In this document: in pieces, positions 8,708 to 17,178 of the stretch
Layout of the letters: each line of letters starts with the position of its first letter
How positions within the stretch are numbered: position 1 is the first letter of the stretch
Source: Pseudomonadota bacterium
GTDB lineage: Bacteria > Pseudomonadota > Alphaproteobacteria > Acetobacterales > Acetobacteraceae
NCBI GenBank assembly: GCA_021780935.1
Contig: JAJXXT010000068.1
Location: 1-51,581, forward strand
Direction: 5' to 3'
Length of the DNA stretch: 51,581 bases
Translations under genes and position numbers: made by a program
The notes under the pieces: model-generated
Told to the model about the DNA's origin: nothing
Database searches by the model: none
Seen by the model: the letters and a program-made list of their open reading frames with translations, nothing else

Positions 8708-9430
8708 ATGGCCGACAACGCTGTTCCACCCGTGCACGCCCTGGTGTTCGACGTCTTCGGCACCGTTGTAGACTGGCGATCGAGCCTCATCGCGTTCTTC
8801 GCGGCCTGGGGCGCGCAGGCGGGCCGCGCGGCGGACTGGGCCGGCATCGCGGATGCGTGGCGCGGCGCCTATGTCCCCTCGCTGGACCGGGTGCGTCGGG
8901 GCGAGCTGCCCTGGACCATCCTCGACGACCTGCACCGCGCCAGCCTCGACGCGCTGCTGCCCGATTTCGGCCTCGGTGACGTGGACGAGCCGACGCGGCA
9001 GGGCTTCGTGCGGTTCTGGCACCGGCTGCATCCCTGGCCCGAGGTGGTGGCGGCCATGCGCCGGTTGCGCGGCCGATACATTCTCGGAACCCTGTCGAAC
9101 GGCAATGTCGGCCTGCTCACGCGGCTGGCGAAGGCCGCCGACCTGCCCTTCGACGTCATCATGGGCGGCGATCTGTTCGGCCACTACAAGCCGGACCCCG
9201 AAACCTATCGCGGCGCGGCGCGGCTGCTGAACCTGGCACCCGGCGAGGTGATGCTGGTGGCCGCCCATAACGGCGATCTCGCGGCGGCGCGCGCGCAGGG
9301 ACTCGCCACCGGCTTCGTGCCGCGGCCCACGGAATATGGCCCGCACCAGACGAAGGATATCGCGCCGAGCGAAGCCTGGGACGTGATCGCGCGCGACTTC
9401 ACCGCGCTCGCGGACCAGCTTGGTGCCTGA
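8708..9430 (+). CDS. HAD superfamily haloacid dehalogenase, type II
   Basis: A 240-residue cytosolic HAD hydrolase. Motif I FDVFGTVVDWRSSL carries the nucleophile Asp and the DWR segment typical of (S)-2-haloacid dehalogenases, motif II is TLSNGN, and the Lys motif is HYKPDPETYRGAA. L-2-haloacid dehalogenases hydrolyse short 2-haloalkanoates by inversion at carbon 2. Genomic copies often act on unknown physiological substrates, so activity is inferred from family. ATG 8708 is preceded by GGAAGTTAG. The end overlaps the start of the next gene by eight bases. Confidence 0.88.
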   Translation: MADNAVPPVHALVFDVFGTVVDWRSSLIAFFAAWGAQAGRAADWAGIADAWRGAYVPSLDRVRRGELPWTILDDLHRASLDALLPDFGLGDVDEPTRQGFVRFWHRLHPWPEVVAAMRRLRGRYILGTLSNGNVGLLTRLAKAADLPFDVIMGGDLFGHYKPDPETYRGAARLLNLAPGEVMLVAAHNGDLAAARAQGLATGFVPRPTEYGPHQTKDIAPSEAWDVIARDFTALADQLGA

Positions 9431-10748
9431 GCCGCACGCGCGTCCCGTCTTCGGCATCAACCACATCCTTGCCTATGGCCAGTCGCTCGCCAGCGGCTGG
9501 GAGGGCGTGCCGGCGCTCTCTCGCGGGGCGCGGCATGACAGCCTGATGCTCGGCCGCTCGGTGCGGGCCGGCGGGGAAGAGGCCTCGCCCGACTGGCAAC
9601 CGTTGGGCGGCGCCGTGCTGCGCCCGCTGGTCGCGACCGAACAGCGGGCGGACGGCAAGCTGCTCGATGACGCGGCACGTGCCGGCGCCACGCCGGGCCC
9701 CGTTGAGGCGGAACCGGGTGCGATCGTGCTGGGTGAAACGGTGCTGGAGGAAGCGCTCGGCCATCTGCGCGGGCGCATGCTCGCCGCGGACCCGGCCGCG
9801 GGGCTGCATAAGCTGCTCGGCTCATGCTGCGCGGTGGGCGGGCGTGGCATCGAGCAGCTCTCGCGTGGGGCGGAACCGGAGCTGTTTGCCCGGCTGCGCG
9901 CCTGCGCCAGCGCCGCGCGCGCGACGGCGCGGGGCTGGGGCAAGACGTATGGCATCCCGGCGGTGCTGCTGCTGCAGGGCGAGAACAATTCCTGGGGCCT
10001 GGATGGCGCCACCAGCGATCGGGACGCCTATGGCGCGCTGTTCGCCCGCCTGATCCGCGACATCGCCACCGATGTCGCGGCCGGCATCGCCGGCCAGGCG
10101 GCGCCGCCCGCTTTCGTGACCTATCAGACCGGCGGCGCCTATGCCTCCGACGACATGGCGGTGCCGCAGGCCCAGCTCGACGTGGCGCTTGGCACGGCGG
10201 GCGTGTTCCTGGCGGCCCCGGTCTACCCGCTGCCGGACCGGCCGACGGGGCATCTGCGCGCCGACGGGTATCGCTGGCTCGGCGCGCAATTCGGCAAGGT
10301 GCTCGCGAGCCTGTTCGTGGACCGGAGGCCATGGCGCCCGCTCCACCCCATCCGTGCCGCGCGCGATGGCGACCAGGTCCATGTCGGGTTCCATGTGCCG
10401 GTGCCGCCGCTGGTGTTCGGCTGCCCGTTCATCGGCGCGAGGCGCATGGCGGTGCCGGACCAGGGCTTCTCGGTGCTCGACGCGGCCGGCATGGTGCCCG
10501 TGCAGACGGTCGCGATCACGGCTGCCGAGCGCGTCTCGCTGCGGCTCGGGCGCGCGCTCACCGGCGCTGCCCGGCTGCGCTACGCCGACCGTGCCCATCG
10601 CGGTCGCGGCGCGCTGCATGACAGCGATGCGCGAGTGGCGGAGGTAGGTTTTGCCGGCGCCGATCTCGATGCCGCGGAGCCGGGGCTGCTGGGCACTCCG
10701 TATCCGTTGATGAACTGGTGCGTCGGGTTCGATATCGCCATCGGCTGA
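9423..10748 (+). CDS. SGNH/sialate-O-acetylesterase-like hydrolase of unknown substrate
   Basis: A 441-residue protein. It opens with NHILAYGQSLASGWEG, which matches block I of SGNH/sialate-O-acetylesterase-like esterases (GQS), later shows VLLLQGENNSWGL (Gln-Gly-Glu block) and GHLRADGYRWLGAQFGKVL near the usual catalytic Asp/His block, where the His is not evident. A C-terminal beta-rich part of about 130 residues may be a carbohydrate-binding or accessory domain. There is no signal peptide. GTG 9423 (or TTG 9420) overlaps the dehalogenase end, implying one transcript. Esterase activity is inferred and the substrate is unknown. Confidence 0.65.
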   Translation: MPEPHARPVFGINHILAYGQSLASGWEGVPALSRGARHDSLMLGRSVRAGGEEASPDWQPLGGAVLRPLVATEQRADGKLLDDAARAGATPGPVEAEPGAIVLGETVLEEALGHLRGRMLAADPAAGLHKLLGSCCAVGGRGIEQLSRGAEPELFARLRACASAARATARGWGKTYGIPAVLLLQGENNSWGLDGATSDRDAYGALFARLIRDIATDVAAGIAGQAAPPAFVTYQTGGAYASDDMAVPQAQLDVALGTAGVFLAAPVYPLPDRPTGHLRADGYRWLGAQFGKVLASLFVDRRPWRPLHPIRAARDGDQVHVGFHVPVPPLVFGCPFIGARRMAVPDQGFSVLDAAGMVPVQTVAITAAERVSLRLGRALTGAARLRYADRAHRGRGALHDSDARVAEVGFAGADLDAAEPGLLGTPYPLMNWCVGFDIAIG

Positions 10749-10781
10749 GCGGGCGCTCTCCCGTTGACGGGCAGCCATCGC

Positions 10782-10810
10782 TTGCCATCCTGGCGCCGAG
10801 GGTCTAGAGG
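10782..10810 (+). promoter_or_regulatory. Possible promoter of the rplY-pth-ychF operon
   Basis: TTGCCA at 10782-10787 and TAGAGG at 10805-10810 are separated by 17 bases, a reasonable alphaproteobacterial housekeeping promoter. It lies about 50 bases upstream of the rplY start in the only non-coding gap before the operon. TTGACG at 10764 is an alternative -35 without a good -10. This is sequence inspection only. Confidence 0.35.
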
Positions 10811-10861
10811 CCCGCCGCGATCGGCACCCCTGGAGGCCGGGAACTCATACAGGAGCGGACC

Positions 10862-11584
10862 ATGGCCAGCATCACGACCATCGAGGCCGCGGCGCGCGAG
10901 CGTGCAGGTAAGGGGGCAGCACGCGCGACCCGCAGGCAGGGCAGCATTCCCGGCGTCATCTACGGCGCCAAATCCACCCCGACGCTGATTGCGCTGGACC
11001 CGCGTCTCGTCATCCGTGAGGTGACGCGCGGCGGATGGCGCTCGCGCCTCTTCGAGGTGACGATCGGCGGCGAGTCCACCCGCGCGCTGATGCGCGAAGT
11101 GCAGTTCCACCCGGTGACGGACGCGCCGGAGCATGTGGACTTCCAGCGCCTCGCCCCCGGCGAGAAGGTGCGCGTTGCGGTTGGCGTGCACTTCACCGGC
11201 GATGGCCTGTCACCCGGCATTAAGCGCGGCGGCGTGCTCAACGTCGTGCGCCACGCGGTGGATTGCTACGTCGATCCCGAGAACGTGCCGGAGTTCTTCG
11301 AGGCCGATCTCGCGCCGCTGGAGATCAACGACGCGGTGCGTTTCTCCGATCTCAAGGGGACCGCCGGCGTGCGGCCAACCATCACGGACCGCGACTTCGT
11401 GATCGCGACCGTGGCGCCGCCGACCAAGATGGCCGAGCCGACCGCCGAGCAGGCCGCCGCCGCGCCCGCCGCTGGTGCCGCCGCCCCCGCCGCGGGTGCG
11501 AAGGCGCCTGCCGCCGGCGCCAAGGCGGCAGCCCCGGCGGCCGCGAAGGCGCCTGCCGCAAAGGCTCCCGCCGGCAAGAAGTAG
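10862..11584 (+). CDS. rplY: 50S ribosomal protein L25/general stress protein Ctc
   Basis: A 240-residue L25 of the long TL5/Ctc type that binds 5S rRNA. The N-terminal domain has [21 protein letters not shown] and VIYGA, then [17 protein letters not shown] and the Ctc beta-domain. The last 45 or so residues are an Ala/Pro/Lys tail (repeats of [10 protein letters not shown] type), common in alphaproteobacterial L25. ATG 10862 follows AGGAGCGG at good spacing. The pth gene follows after 33 bases and ychF overlaps pth, the common rplY-pth-ychF order, so this is a translation-related operon. Confidence 0.96.
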   Translation: MASITTIEAAARERAGKGAARATRRQGSIPGVIYGAKSTPTLIALDPRLVIREVTRGGWRSRLFEVTIGGESTRALMREVQFHPVTDAPEHVDFQRLAPGEKVRVAVGVHFTGDGLSPGIKRGGVLNVVRHAVDCYVDPENVPEFFEADLAPLEINDAVRFSDLKGTAGVRPTITDRDFVIATVAPPTKMAEPTAEQAAAAPAAGAAAPAAGAKAPAAGAKAAAPAAAKAPAAKAPAGKK

Positions 11585-11617
11585 CGCCGGCCCGGGAGCA
11601 ACCAGGGGAGGCGTGCC

Positions 11618-12196
11618 GTGAAACTCTGGGTCGGCCTCGGCAACCCGGAGCCCGGGATGCTGCGCAACCGCCACAATGTCGGGTTCATGGCCGTGGACAC
11701 GATCGCCGCCGAACACGGCTTCGCGCCGTGGCGGCGGCAGTTTCGTGGCCTTACCGCGGATGGTCGGATCGGGACGCAGCGCATCCTGCTGCTCAAGCCG
11801 CTCACCTACATGAATGACAGCGGTGACGCCGTGCAGCCGGCGGCGGCCTTTCACAAGCTGGCGCCGGAGGCGATCACGGTGTTCCACGACGAGCTTGACC
11901 TGGCGCCGGGCAAGGTGCGGGTGAAGCGGGGCGGCGGGGCGGCCGGGCATAACGGGTTGCGCAGCATCGACCGCATCCTGGGCTCGCCGGAATACTGGCG
12001 CGTGCGGCTTGGCATCGGCCATCCGGGCGACAAGGCCCGCGTGCATGGCTATGTGCTGGGCAATTTTACGCAGGACGACGAGGACTGGCTTGCCACCATG
12101 CTCGGCGCGGTGGCCGAGGCCGCGCCGCTGCTGGCCGCCGGCGAGAACGAGGCATTCATGAGCCGGCTGGCGCTACGCATGCAGGAGAACGGGTGA
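11618..12196 (+). CDS. pth: Peptidyl-tRNA hydrolase
   Basis: A 192-residue cytosolic esterase that releases tRNA from prematurely dissociated peptidyl-tRNA. Family motifs are VGLGNPEPGMLRNRHNVGF with catalytic His19 and Asn9, LLKPLTYMNDSG, FHDELDLAPGKVRVK and GGGAAGHNGLRSI. The GTG start at 11618 is supported by AGGGGAGG seven bases upstream. The stop overlaps the ychF ATG by one base (TGATG). Length is normal. Confidence 0.97.
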   Translation: MKLWVGLGNPEPGMLRNRHNVGFMAVDTIAAEHGFAPWRRQFRGLTADGRIGTQRILLLKPLTYMNDSGDAVQPAAAFHKLAPEAITVFHDELDLAPGKVRVKRGGGAAGHNGLRSIDRILGSPEYWRVRLGIGHPGDKARVHGYVLGNFTQDDEDWLATMLGAVAEAAPLLAAGENEAFMSRLALRMQENG

Positions 12197-13290
12197 TGGG
12201 ATTCAACTGCGGCATCGTGGGTCTGCCCAATGTCGGCAAATCGACGCTGTTCAACGCGCTGACCGCGACCGCCTCGGCGCAGGCGGCGAATTATCCGTTC
12301 TGCACGATCGAGCCCAATCTCGGCCGCGTCGCCGTCGCCGACCCCAGGCTGGCGGTGCTGGCCGGCATCGGCAAATCGGCGAAGATCGTGCCCACCAGCC
12401 TCGAGTTCGTGGACATTGCGGGCCTGGTGCGCGGCGCCTCGCGGGGCGAGGGGCTGGGCAACCAGTTCCTCGCCAATATCCGCGAGGTCGATGCGATCGT
12501 GCATGTGCTGCGCTGCTTCGAGGACGCGGATGTCGTGCATGTCGAGGGTGGCGTCGATCCGCTGCGCGACGCGGAGACGGTCGAGACGGAACTGATGCTC
12601 GCCGATCTCGACAGCCTGGAGAAGCGCGAGCCGGCGCTGACCAAGCGCGTGCGCGGCGGCGACAAGGCGGCGATCGCTGAGCTGGCGCTGATCGAGCCGC
12701 TGCTCGCGGCGCTGCGCGCGGGCCGCCCGGCGCGCACCGCGGTGCCGAAGGGCGAGGCGGCGGCGGCGAAACGCCTGCAGCTTCTCACCACCAAGCCCGT
12801 GCTCTACGCGAGCAATGTCGAGGAAGCGGCGGCCGCGACCGGCAACGCGCTCTCGGCCAGGGTGGCGGCGAAGGCCGAGGCCGAGGGGGCGGCGCATGTC
12901 GTCGTCTCGGCGGCGATCGAGGCGGAAGTGGCGCAACTGCCGGAGGCCGAACGCGGCGAGTTTCTCGCCGGCCTCGGCCTGCACGAGTCCGGCCTCGACC
13001 GCGTGGTGCGGGCGGGATACGAGTTGTTGGGTCTTTGCACCTATTTCACCTGCGGACCGAAAGAGACGCGCGCCTGGACCATCGTGCGCGGCACCAAGGC
13101 ACCGCAGGCGGCGGCTGTGATCCACAACGATTTCGAGCGCGGCTTCATCGCCTGCGAAACCATCGCCTACGACGACTACGTGGCGCTGAAGGGCGAGGCG
13201 GGTGCGCGCGACGCCGGCAGGCTGCGCGTCGAGGGACGCGACTACACCGTGCAGGACGGCGACGTGCTGCTGTTCAGGTTCAACGTCTAG
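12196..13290 (+). CDS. ychF: Redox-regulated ATPase/GTPase YchF (Ola1 family)
   Basis: A 364-residue P-loop NTPase of the Obg-HflX superfamily that binds ATP and associates with ribosomes. It begins MGFNCGIVGLPNVGKST with the Walker A loop at residues 9-17; DIAGLVRGAS is the G3 region, followed by the coiled-coil domain and a C-terminal TGS domain (TYFTCGPKETRAW to DGDVLLFRFNV). ATG 12196 shares a base with the pth stop; the upstream GTG 12193 is less likely. It ends the rplY-pth-ychF operon. Confidence 0.97.
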   Translation: MGFNCGIVGLPNVGKSTLFNALTATASAQAANYPFCTIEPNLGRVAVADPRLAVLAGIGKSAKIVPTSLEFVDIAGLVRGASRGEGLGNQFLANIREVDAIVHVLRCFEDADVVHVEGGVDPLRDAETVETELMLADLDSLEKREPALTKRVRGGDKAAIAELALIEPLLAALRAGRPARTAVPKGEAAAAKRLQLLTTKPVLYASNVEEAAAATGNALSARVAAKAEAEGAAHVVVSAAIEAEVAQLPEAERGEFLAGLGLHESGLDRVVRAGYELLGLCTYFTCGPKETRAWTIVRGTKAPQAAAVIHNDFERGFIACETIAYDDYVALKGEAGARDAGRLRVEGRDYTVQDGDVLLFRFNV

Positions 13291-13338
13291 CGGCTTGCGG
13301 CCGGGCGAGCCGGCGCTCGGCGCTGATCCGCATGGCGG

Positions 13339-13792
13339 TCATGGCTGCGGCGGGCGGATCGGCAGACGGTCGCGCACGATCTGCACGAAGAAGCGCGTGC
13401 CGTGGGGCAGGGCGGCGTCGTTGAAGTCGTATTCCGGGTTGTGCAGCGGCATGGAGTCCCCGCCATTGCCGATGAAGGCGAAGCAGCCCGGTGCCCGCTC
13501 CAGAAAGCGCGCGAAATCCGCCGAGCCGGTGTTGGGTTCGCCCGCCTCGACCACGTTCTCGCGGCCCAGACCGGCGGCGGCTGCGGCGATCGCCGCGGCG
13601 GCGGCCCGCGGGTCGTTGATCGTCGGCACGAACTCGCGCGTGTCGGTCAACGCGCAGGCAAGCCCATAGCTCGCGGCGGTCCCCTCGGCGATGCGGCGCA
13701 TCTCTGCCTCGATCGCGGCACTCACCTCCGGGCGGAAGCTGCGCGAGTCACCCGCGCAGTTCGGCCCAGGATGCCTCGTCGCCGGTCGTCAC
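13339..13792 (-). pseudogene. Truncated, frameshifted M20 amidohydrolase/peptidase remnant
   Basis: Only the C-terminal third of an M20 family hydrolase is present: about 145 codons against a usual 390-430. The last 128 codons read openly (ERAPGCFAFIGNGGDSMPLHNPEYDFND is split over this part and is typical of the family). Upstream, the segment TTGDEASWAELRG lies in another frame and would join DSRSFRPEV if the single T at 13750 (complement) were absent, since TGA at 13748-13750 ends the first frame. The remnant abuts and overlaps the stop of the ammonia-lyase-like gene (GTGA). Upstream catalytic and metal-binding domains are missing, so it is almost certainly non-functional. M20 genes such as ygeY often accompany diaminopropionate ammonia-lyase genes. 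Confidence 0.8.
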
Positions 13793-14874
13793 GCTTCTCC
13801 CGCGTTGGGTCGGCCGTTGCCGCCAGACTGCTCCTCGATCGCCGCTTCCGTGATGAGGATCAAAATCCGGGCGTCCGGGCCCGGCCCCGCCGGCCCCGAG
13901 CAGGCGGCGACCGCCCCCGCCAGGCCGGCGGCGCCGGACGGGGTGGTGCGTGGCCCGCCGCAGGTGGCGAGCAGGGCTGGCGCCGCGCCGAGCCCGCCTT
14001 CCGGCACGGTGATCGTCTCGATCGTGTATCGTTGCAGCATCGCCAGGGCCGGGGCGCTGGCCTCCCCGCAGGAAAGCATCGCCGCGGCGGTTTCCAGATC
14101 GCCGGCCAGGCGCACCGGGCGCCCGCGGGCGAGCGCCACCGCCACCGCCGGTGCGGCTACGGGTTCCACGACGACGATGCTCGCCGGGGCCGCGAGCCAG
14201 CCCGCCAGCCCCTCGGCCATCGCCGCGGCCAGGCCGCCCACGCCGGCCTGGACGAAAACATGGGTCGGGCGGGCGTGGCCGGCCGCCGCGACCTGGTCGC
14301 GGATTTCGCTGGCCATCACGCCGTAGCCGGCCATCACGTCACGCACCACGGGGTCGTTCGGGTCGTCGGTGGTATCGGCCACCAGAAGCCCGGCCCCGGC
14401 GCGGGCCGCCCCGGCGGCGGCGTCCACGGCGTCGTCATAGGTGCCGTCCACCCACATGATCCGCGCACCTTGCCCGGCGATGCGCTGTGCGCGTGACACG
14501 GGCACGCCGCGGTGCAGATAGACGTGCGCGCCGGCGCCGGCGAAGCTTGCGGCCACCGCCACGGCCAGGCCGTGATTGCCGTCACTGGCGCAGATCAGGG
14601 CCGGCTGGCCGGCCGGGCGGGCGGCGATCAGGCCGGCCATGTCCGTGCCCGCCGCCCGCGCCAGCGCGCGCAGCCCCGCATAGGTGCCGCCGAGCGACTT
14701 GAAGCTGCCCAGCATCCGACCGCCCTCGTCCTTCGCGAGCACCTGCGCCACCCCCAGCCTAGCCGCGAGGAGCGGCAGATCGAGCAGCCTTGTGGCGGCG
14801 TATTCCGGCGAGAGCCGGGCGAGTTCGGCGGCGATCTCGGCGGCGGTTTGTCGTGTCGCGGGTGGGGTTTTCAT
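13789..14874 (-). CDS. Diaminopropionate ammonia-lyase-like PLP enzyme (fold type II)
   Basis: A 361-residue PLP-dependent lyase. AKDEGGRMLGSFKSLGGTYAG carries the Schiff-base Lys59 in the arrangement of diaminopropionate ammonia-lyase and threonine dehydratase relatives; ICASDGNHGLAVAVA and QAGVGGLAAAMAEGL are the substrate and phosphate loops. The KDEG...K.LGG order favours the diaminopropionate ammonia-lyase branch, which makes pyruvate and ammonia. It is followed by a decayed M20 gene and is divergent from an Lrp-family regulator (86-base gap), which probably controls it. Whether the C-terminus was changed when the downstream gene decayed is unclear. Confidence 0.8.
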   Translation of the reverse strand: MKTPPATRQTAAEIAAELARLSPEYAATRLLDLPLLAARLGVAQVLAKDEGGRMLGSFKSLGGTYAGLRALARAAGTDMAGLIAARPAGQPALICASDGNHGLAVAVAASFAGAGAHVYLHRGVPVSRAQRIAGQGARIMWVDGTYDDAVDAAAGAARAGAGLLVADTTDDPNDPVVRDVMAGYGVMASEIRDQVAAAGHARPTHVFVQAGVGGLAAAMAEGLAGWLAAPASIVVVEPVAAPAVAVALARGRPVRLAGDLETAAAMLSCGEASAPALAMLQRYTIETITVPEGGLGAAPALLATCGGPRTTPSGAAGLAGAVAACSGPAGPGPDARILILITEAAIEEQSGGNGRPNAGEA

Positions 14875-14927
14875 CCTGCGATCATGCCGCGACCGCGTGA
14901 CGGTTGGCGCCGAAATCAGGGCGATAT

Positions 14928-14944
14928 ATGACGCAATCTGTCAT
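14928..14944. promoter_or_regulatory. Candidate Lrp-type operator in the divergent promoter
   Basis: The inverted repeat ATGAC-N7-GTCAT lies in the 86-base gap between the ammonia-lyase-like gene and the Lrp regulator, 16 bases before the regulator ATG. Its position and symmetry suit binding by the adjacent Lrp/AsnC protein and autoregulation. This is sequence inspection only. Confidence 0.45.
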
Positions 14945-14960
14945 TTTTCCGGGTCTAGCG

Positions 14961-15443
14961 ATGAAAACCATCGATATTGATCGCTTCGACCGCGCCCTGC
15001 TGGACCGGCTGCGGGTGAACAACCAGACCCCGGCCAGGGTGCTCGCCGATCAGGTCGGACTTTCCGAAAGCGCGGTGCTGCGGCGGTTGCGGCGGTTGCG
15101 TGAGAACGGCGCCATCATCGCCGATGTTTCGATCGTTCATCCGGCGGTGCTGGGCACGCCGCTCACCATCCATGTCCTGGTCTCCCTGGAACGGGAGGGA
15201 ACCGCCGCACTCGACGCGTTCGAGCGGAAGATCCGCGGCCGTGAGGAAGTCGATGGCGCCTGGTATGTCACCGGCGAGGCCGATTTCGTGCTTCTGCTCC
15301 GGCTCGGCGGCATGGAGGCTTATGAGCGCTTTGCCCGCGAGGTGTTTCACGACGATCCCAATGTCAGGGCGTTCCGCACCATCATCGCGCTGCGGGATTT
15401 AGGTCAGGGTCCCGGGCGTGCCGCCGGTGCCGGGCGGCCGTGA
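14961..15443 (+). CDS. Lrp/AsnC family transcriptional regulator
   Basis: A 160-residue regulator. The N-terminal winged helix-turn-helix is DRFDRALLDRLRVNNQTP then VGLSESAVLRRLRRLRENG, followed by the AsnC/RAM ligand-binding domain ending around VFHDDPNVRAFRTIIALRD. ATG 14961 gives the normal Lrp N-terminus; the longer in-frame start is rejected because it begins in the promoter region. It is divergent from the ammonia-lyase-like gene and presumably senses an amino acid related to that enzyme's substrate (inference from context). Confidence 0.93.
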   Translation: MKTIDIDRFDRALLDRLRVNNQTPARVLADQVGLSESAVLRRLRRLRENGAIIADVSIVHPAVLGTPLTIHVLVSLEREGTAALDAFERKIRGREEVDGAWYVTGEADFVLLLRLGGMEAYERFAREVFHDDPNVRAFRTIIALRDLGQGPGRAAGAGRP

Positions 15444-15470
15444 CACCGGCCTGGCCCGCGCGGGCCTCGG

Positions 15471-16364
15471 CTACGCCGCGGGACGCAGCGCGACGGTCGC
15501 CGCCAGGCTCTCGCGGATGAAGCCGACCAGCGGATCGACCAGCGCCGAACGCCCCTCCGCGTCGCCGAAGATCGCCATCTCGGCCACGCCGAGCGCCGGC
15601 AGGCCGACCACCTCCGCAAGCCCGGGGGTCAGCGTGCTGCGCCCCAGCACGGTGACCGCGAGCCCGGCCTCCGCCGCCGCGATCACACCGAGCAGGCTGG
15701 CCGAGACATAGACGATCTCGTGCGGAATATTGGCGCGCGAGAGCGTGGCGAGCGCCCGGTCGCGAAACATGCAGCCGGGCGGCAGCATCGCCAGCGGCAG
15801 GGGCGCGTTACGGCCCGCCTCCGGCAGCAAGCGGGCGTGGTCGCTGCCCGCAGCACCCACCCAGGCCAGGTTCTCCGTCCAGATGCGCGTGCCTGCGACC
15901 TCCCCTTCGCGCCGCTTGCCGATCACCAGGTCGAGTTTGCCACGCTCGCAGGCAGCCCGCAGCTCGTGGCTGCGCCCGACCTCCACCTCCAGGTGCACGT
16001 CGGGGTAGGTGCGGGCGAAGCGCGCCAGGATCGGCGCCAGGTGATGCGGCACGAAATGATCCGCGACACCGAGCCGCAGGCGCCCCTGCACCGGCGGCGC
16101 GATCATCCGCCGCACCGCCTCGTCGTTGAGCGAGAGCAGACGGCGCGCATAGACCAGCAGCATCTCCCCCTCCGGCGTTAGTGCCAGCCGCCGACTGGTG
16201 CGCGTGAAGACGCGCCGCGTCAGCACATCCTCGAGCCGTTTGATCTTCAGGCTGACCGCCGATTGCGTCAGCCCGAGCACGTTGCCGGCGGCGGTGAACC
16301 CGCCCTGCTCGGCGACCGTCGCGAAGCAGCGAAGCAGGTCGATATCGAGGTCGGGATAGCGCAT
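15471..16364 (-). CDS. LysR family transcriptional regulator
   Basis: A 297-residue LysR-type regulator. The N-terminal helix-turn-helix reads DLLRCFATVAEQGGFTAAGN then LTQSAVSLKIKRLEDVL, followed by the linker and a periplasmic-binding-like effector domain (GRLRLGVADHFVPHHLAPIL). The C-terminus is convergent with the Lrp gene (27-base gap). Upstream it abuts the DUF2076 gene (12 bases) in the same direction, so it may be read from that promoter rather than a divergent target, and its regulon is not evident here. Confidence 0.93.
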   Translation of the reverse strand: MRYPDLDIDLLRCFATVAEQGGFTAAGNVLGLTQSAVSLKIKRLEDVLTRRVFTRTSRRLALTPEGEMLLVYARRLLSLNDEAVRRMIAPPVQGRLRLGVADHFVPHHLAPILARFARTYPDVHLEVEVGRSHELRAACERGKLDLVIGKRREGEVAGTRIWTENLAWVGAAGSDHARLLPEAGRNAPLPLAMLPPGCMFRDRALATLSRANIPHEIVYVSASLLGVIAAAEAGLAVTVLGRSTLTPGLAEVVGLPALGVAEMAIFGDAEGRSALVDPLVGFIRESLAATVALRPAA

Positions 16365-16376
16365 CGGGCTCGCGCG

Positions 16377-17096
16377 TCAGATACTGTTGGGGTCGTTGTC
16401 GAACCCGCCCGGGTCGTTGTCCATGTCGGCATCGGGGTCGGCGCTGCTGTTATCCGTCCAGCCGCCGAGATCAGCTCCGCCCTGATCGGCTTGCGTGCCG
16501 CCGGCGCCCCATGGATCGTTGCCGGCGTTGCCGTAATTGTTTTCGATGATCGTGGTGTTGCCGCCCCCGAACCCGCCGCCCCCGAAGCCGCCACCGCGCC
16601 CGCCGAACAGCCCCATCAGCGCGTCAGCGGCGAAAATGCCGCCCGCGACCCCGGCGGCGGTGCGCAGGGCCGAGCCGAAAAAGCCGGTTCCCTGCTGCTG
16701 GAACATGCCCGGCGCCCCGCTCGGTGCGGCTTGCGGCGGTGGGGCATAGGAAGGCGGCGGTGAGCCACGTTGCGCCGCCGCACCCCATGGCGACGACGCT
16801 TGGGCTTGGGCCGCCTGGGCTTGTGCCGCCTGGGCCTGGGCAAGCTGCGCCTGCAATTGCTGGATGGTGGTTTGCGCCTCGGCCAGGGCATGTTCCTGCA
16901 CGAAGGCGTATTGCGTCACCCGGTAGCGCGCCTCCGGAAAACGCTGGAAGAGGTCCGCCAGCAGCGCGTCCGCCTCGCGGTCGATCGGCGGCAGCGCGCT
17001 GGTCGAGGGCACCGAGCCCGCGAACCCGCCACCGGCCGGCGGCCCGCCGACACGCTGGATGAACCGGGTGATGAGGTCGCGTTCCTCGTTGGTCAT
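16377..17096 (-). CDS. DUF2076 family protein
   Basis: A 239-residue protein. The N-terminus (MTNEERDLITRFIQRVGG) and the segment READALLADLFQRFPEARYR are diagnostic of DUF2076, a family of uncharacterised, probably envelope-associated proteins. A coiled-coil/Gln-Ala stretch (residues about 78-98) precedes a Pro-rich linker, a Gly-rich hydrophobic segment (AGVAGGIFAADALMGLFGGRG) and an acidic Asn/Asp-rich C-terminus. There is no signal peptide. It precedes the LysR gene in the same direction. No enzymatic motif is visible. Confidence 0.85.
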   Translation of the reverse strand: MTNEERDLITRFIQRVGGPPAGGGFAGSVPSTSALPPIDREADALLADLFQRFPEARYRVTQYAFVQEHALAEAQTTIQQLQAQLAQAQAAQAQAAQAQASSPWGAAAQRGSPPPSYAPPPQAAPSGAPGMFQQQGTGFFGSALRTAAGVAGGIFAADALMGLFGGRGGGFGGGGFGGGNTTIIENNYGNAGNDPWGAGGTQADQGGADLGGWTDNSSADPDADMDNDPGGFDNDPNSI

Positions 17097-17178
17097 GACG
17101 CTGGCTCCCTGGCACAGCCCACACCGGGGCTGGGCACAATCTGGCGCTCCGCCCGCCCGGCTTCAAGCAAGTGACGCC

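Noticed and set aside
16377..16764. Plus-strand ORFs opposite DUF2076
   Set aside because: Pro/Ala-rich antisense frames without start support or motif.
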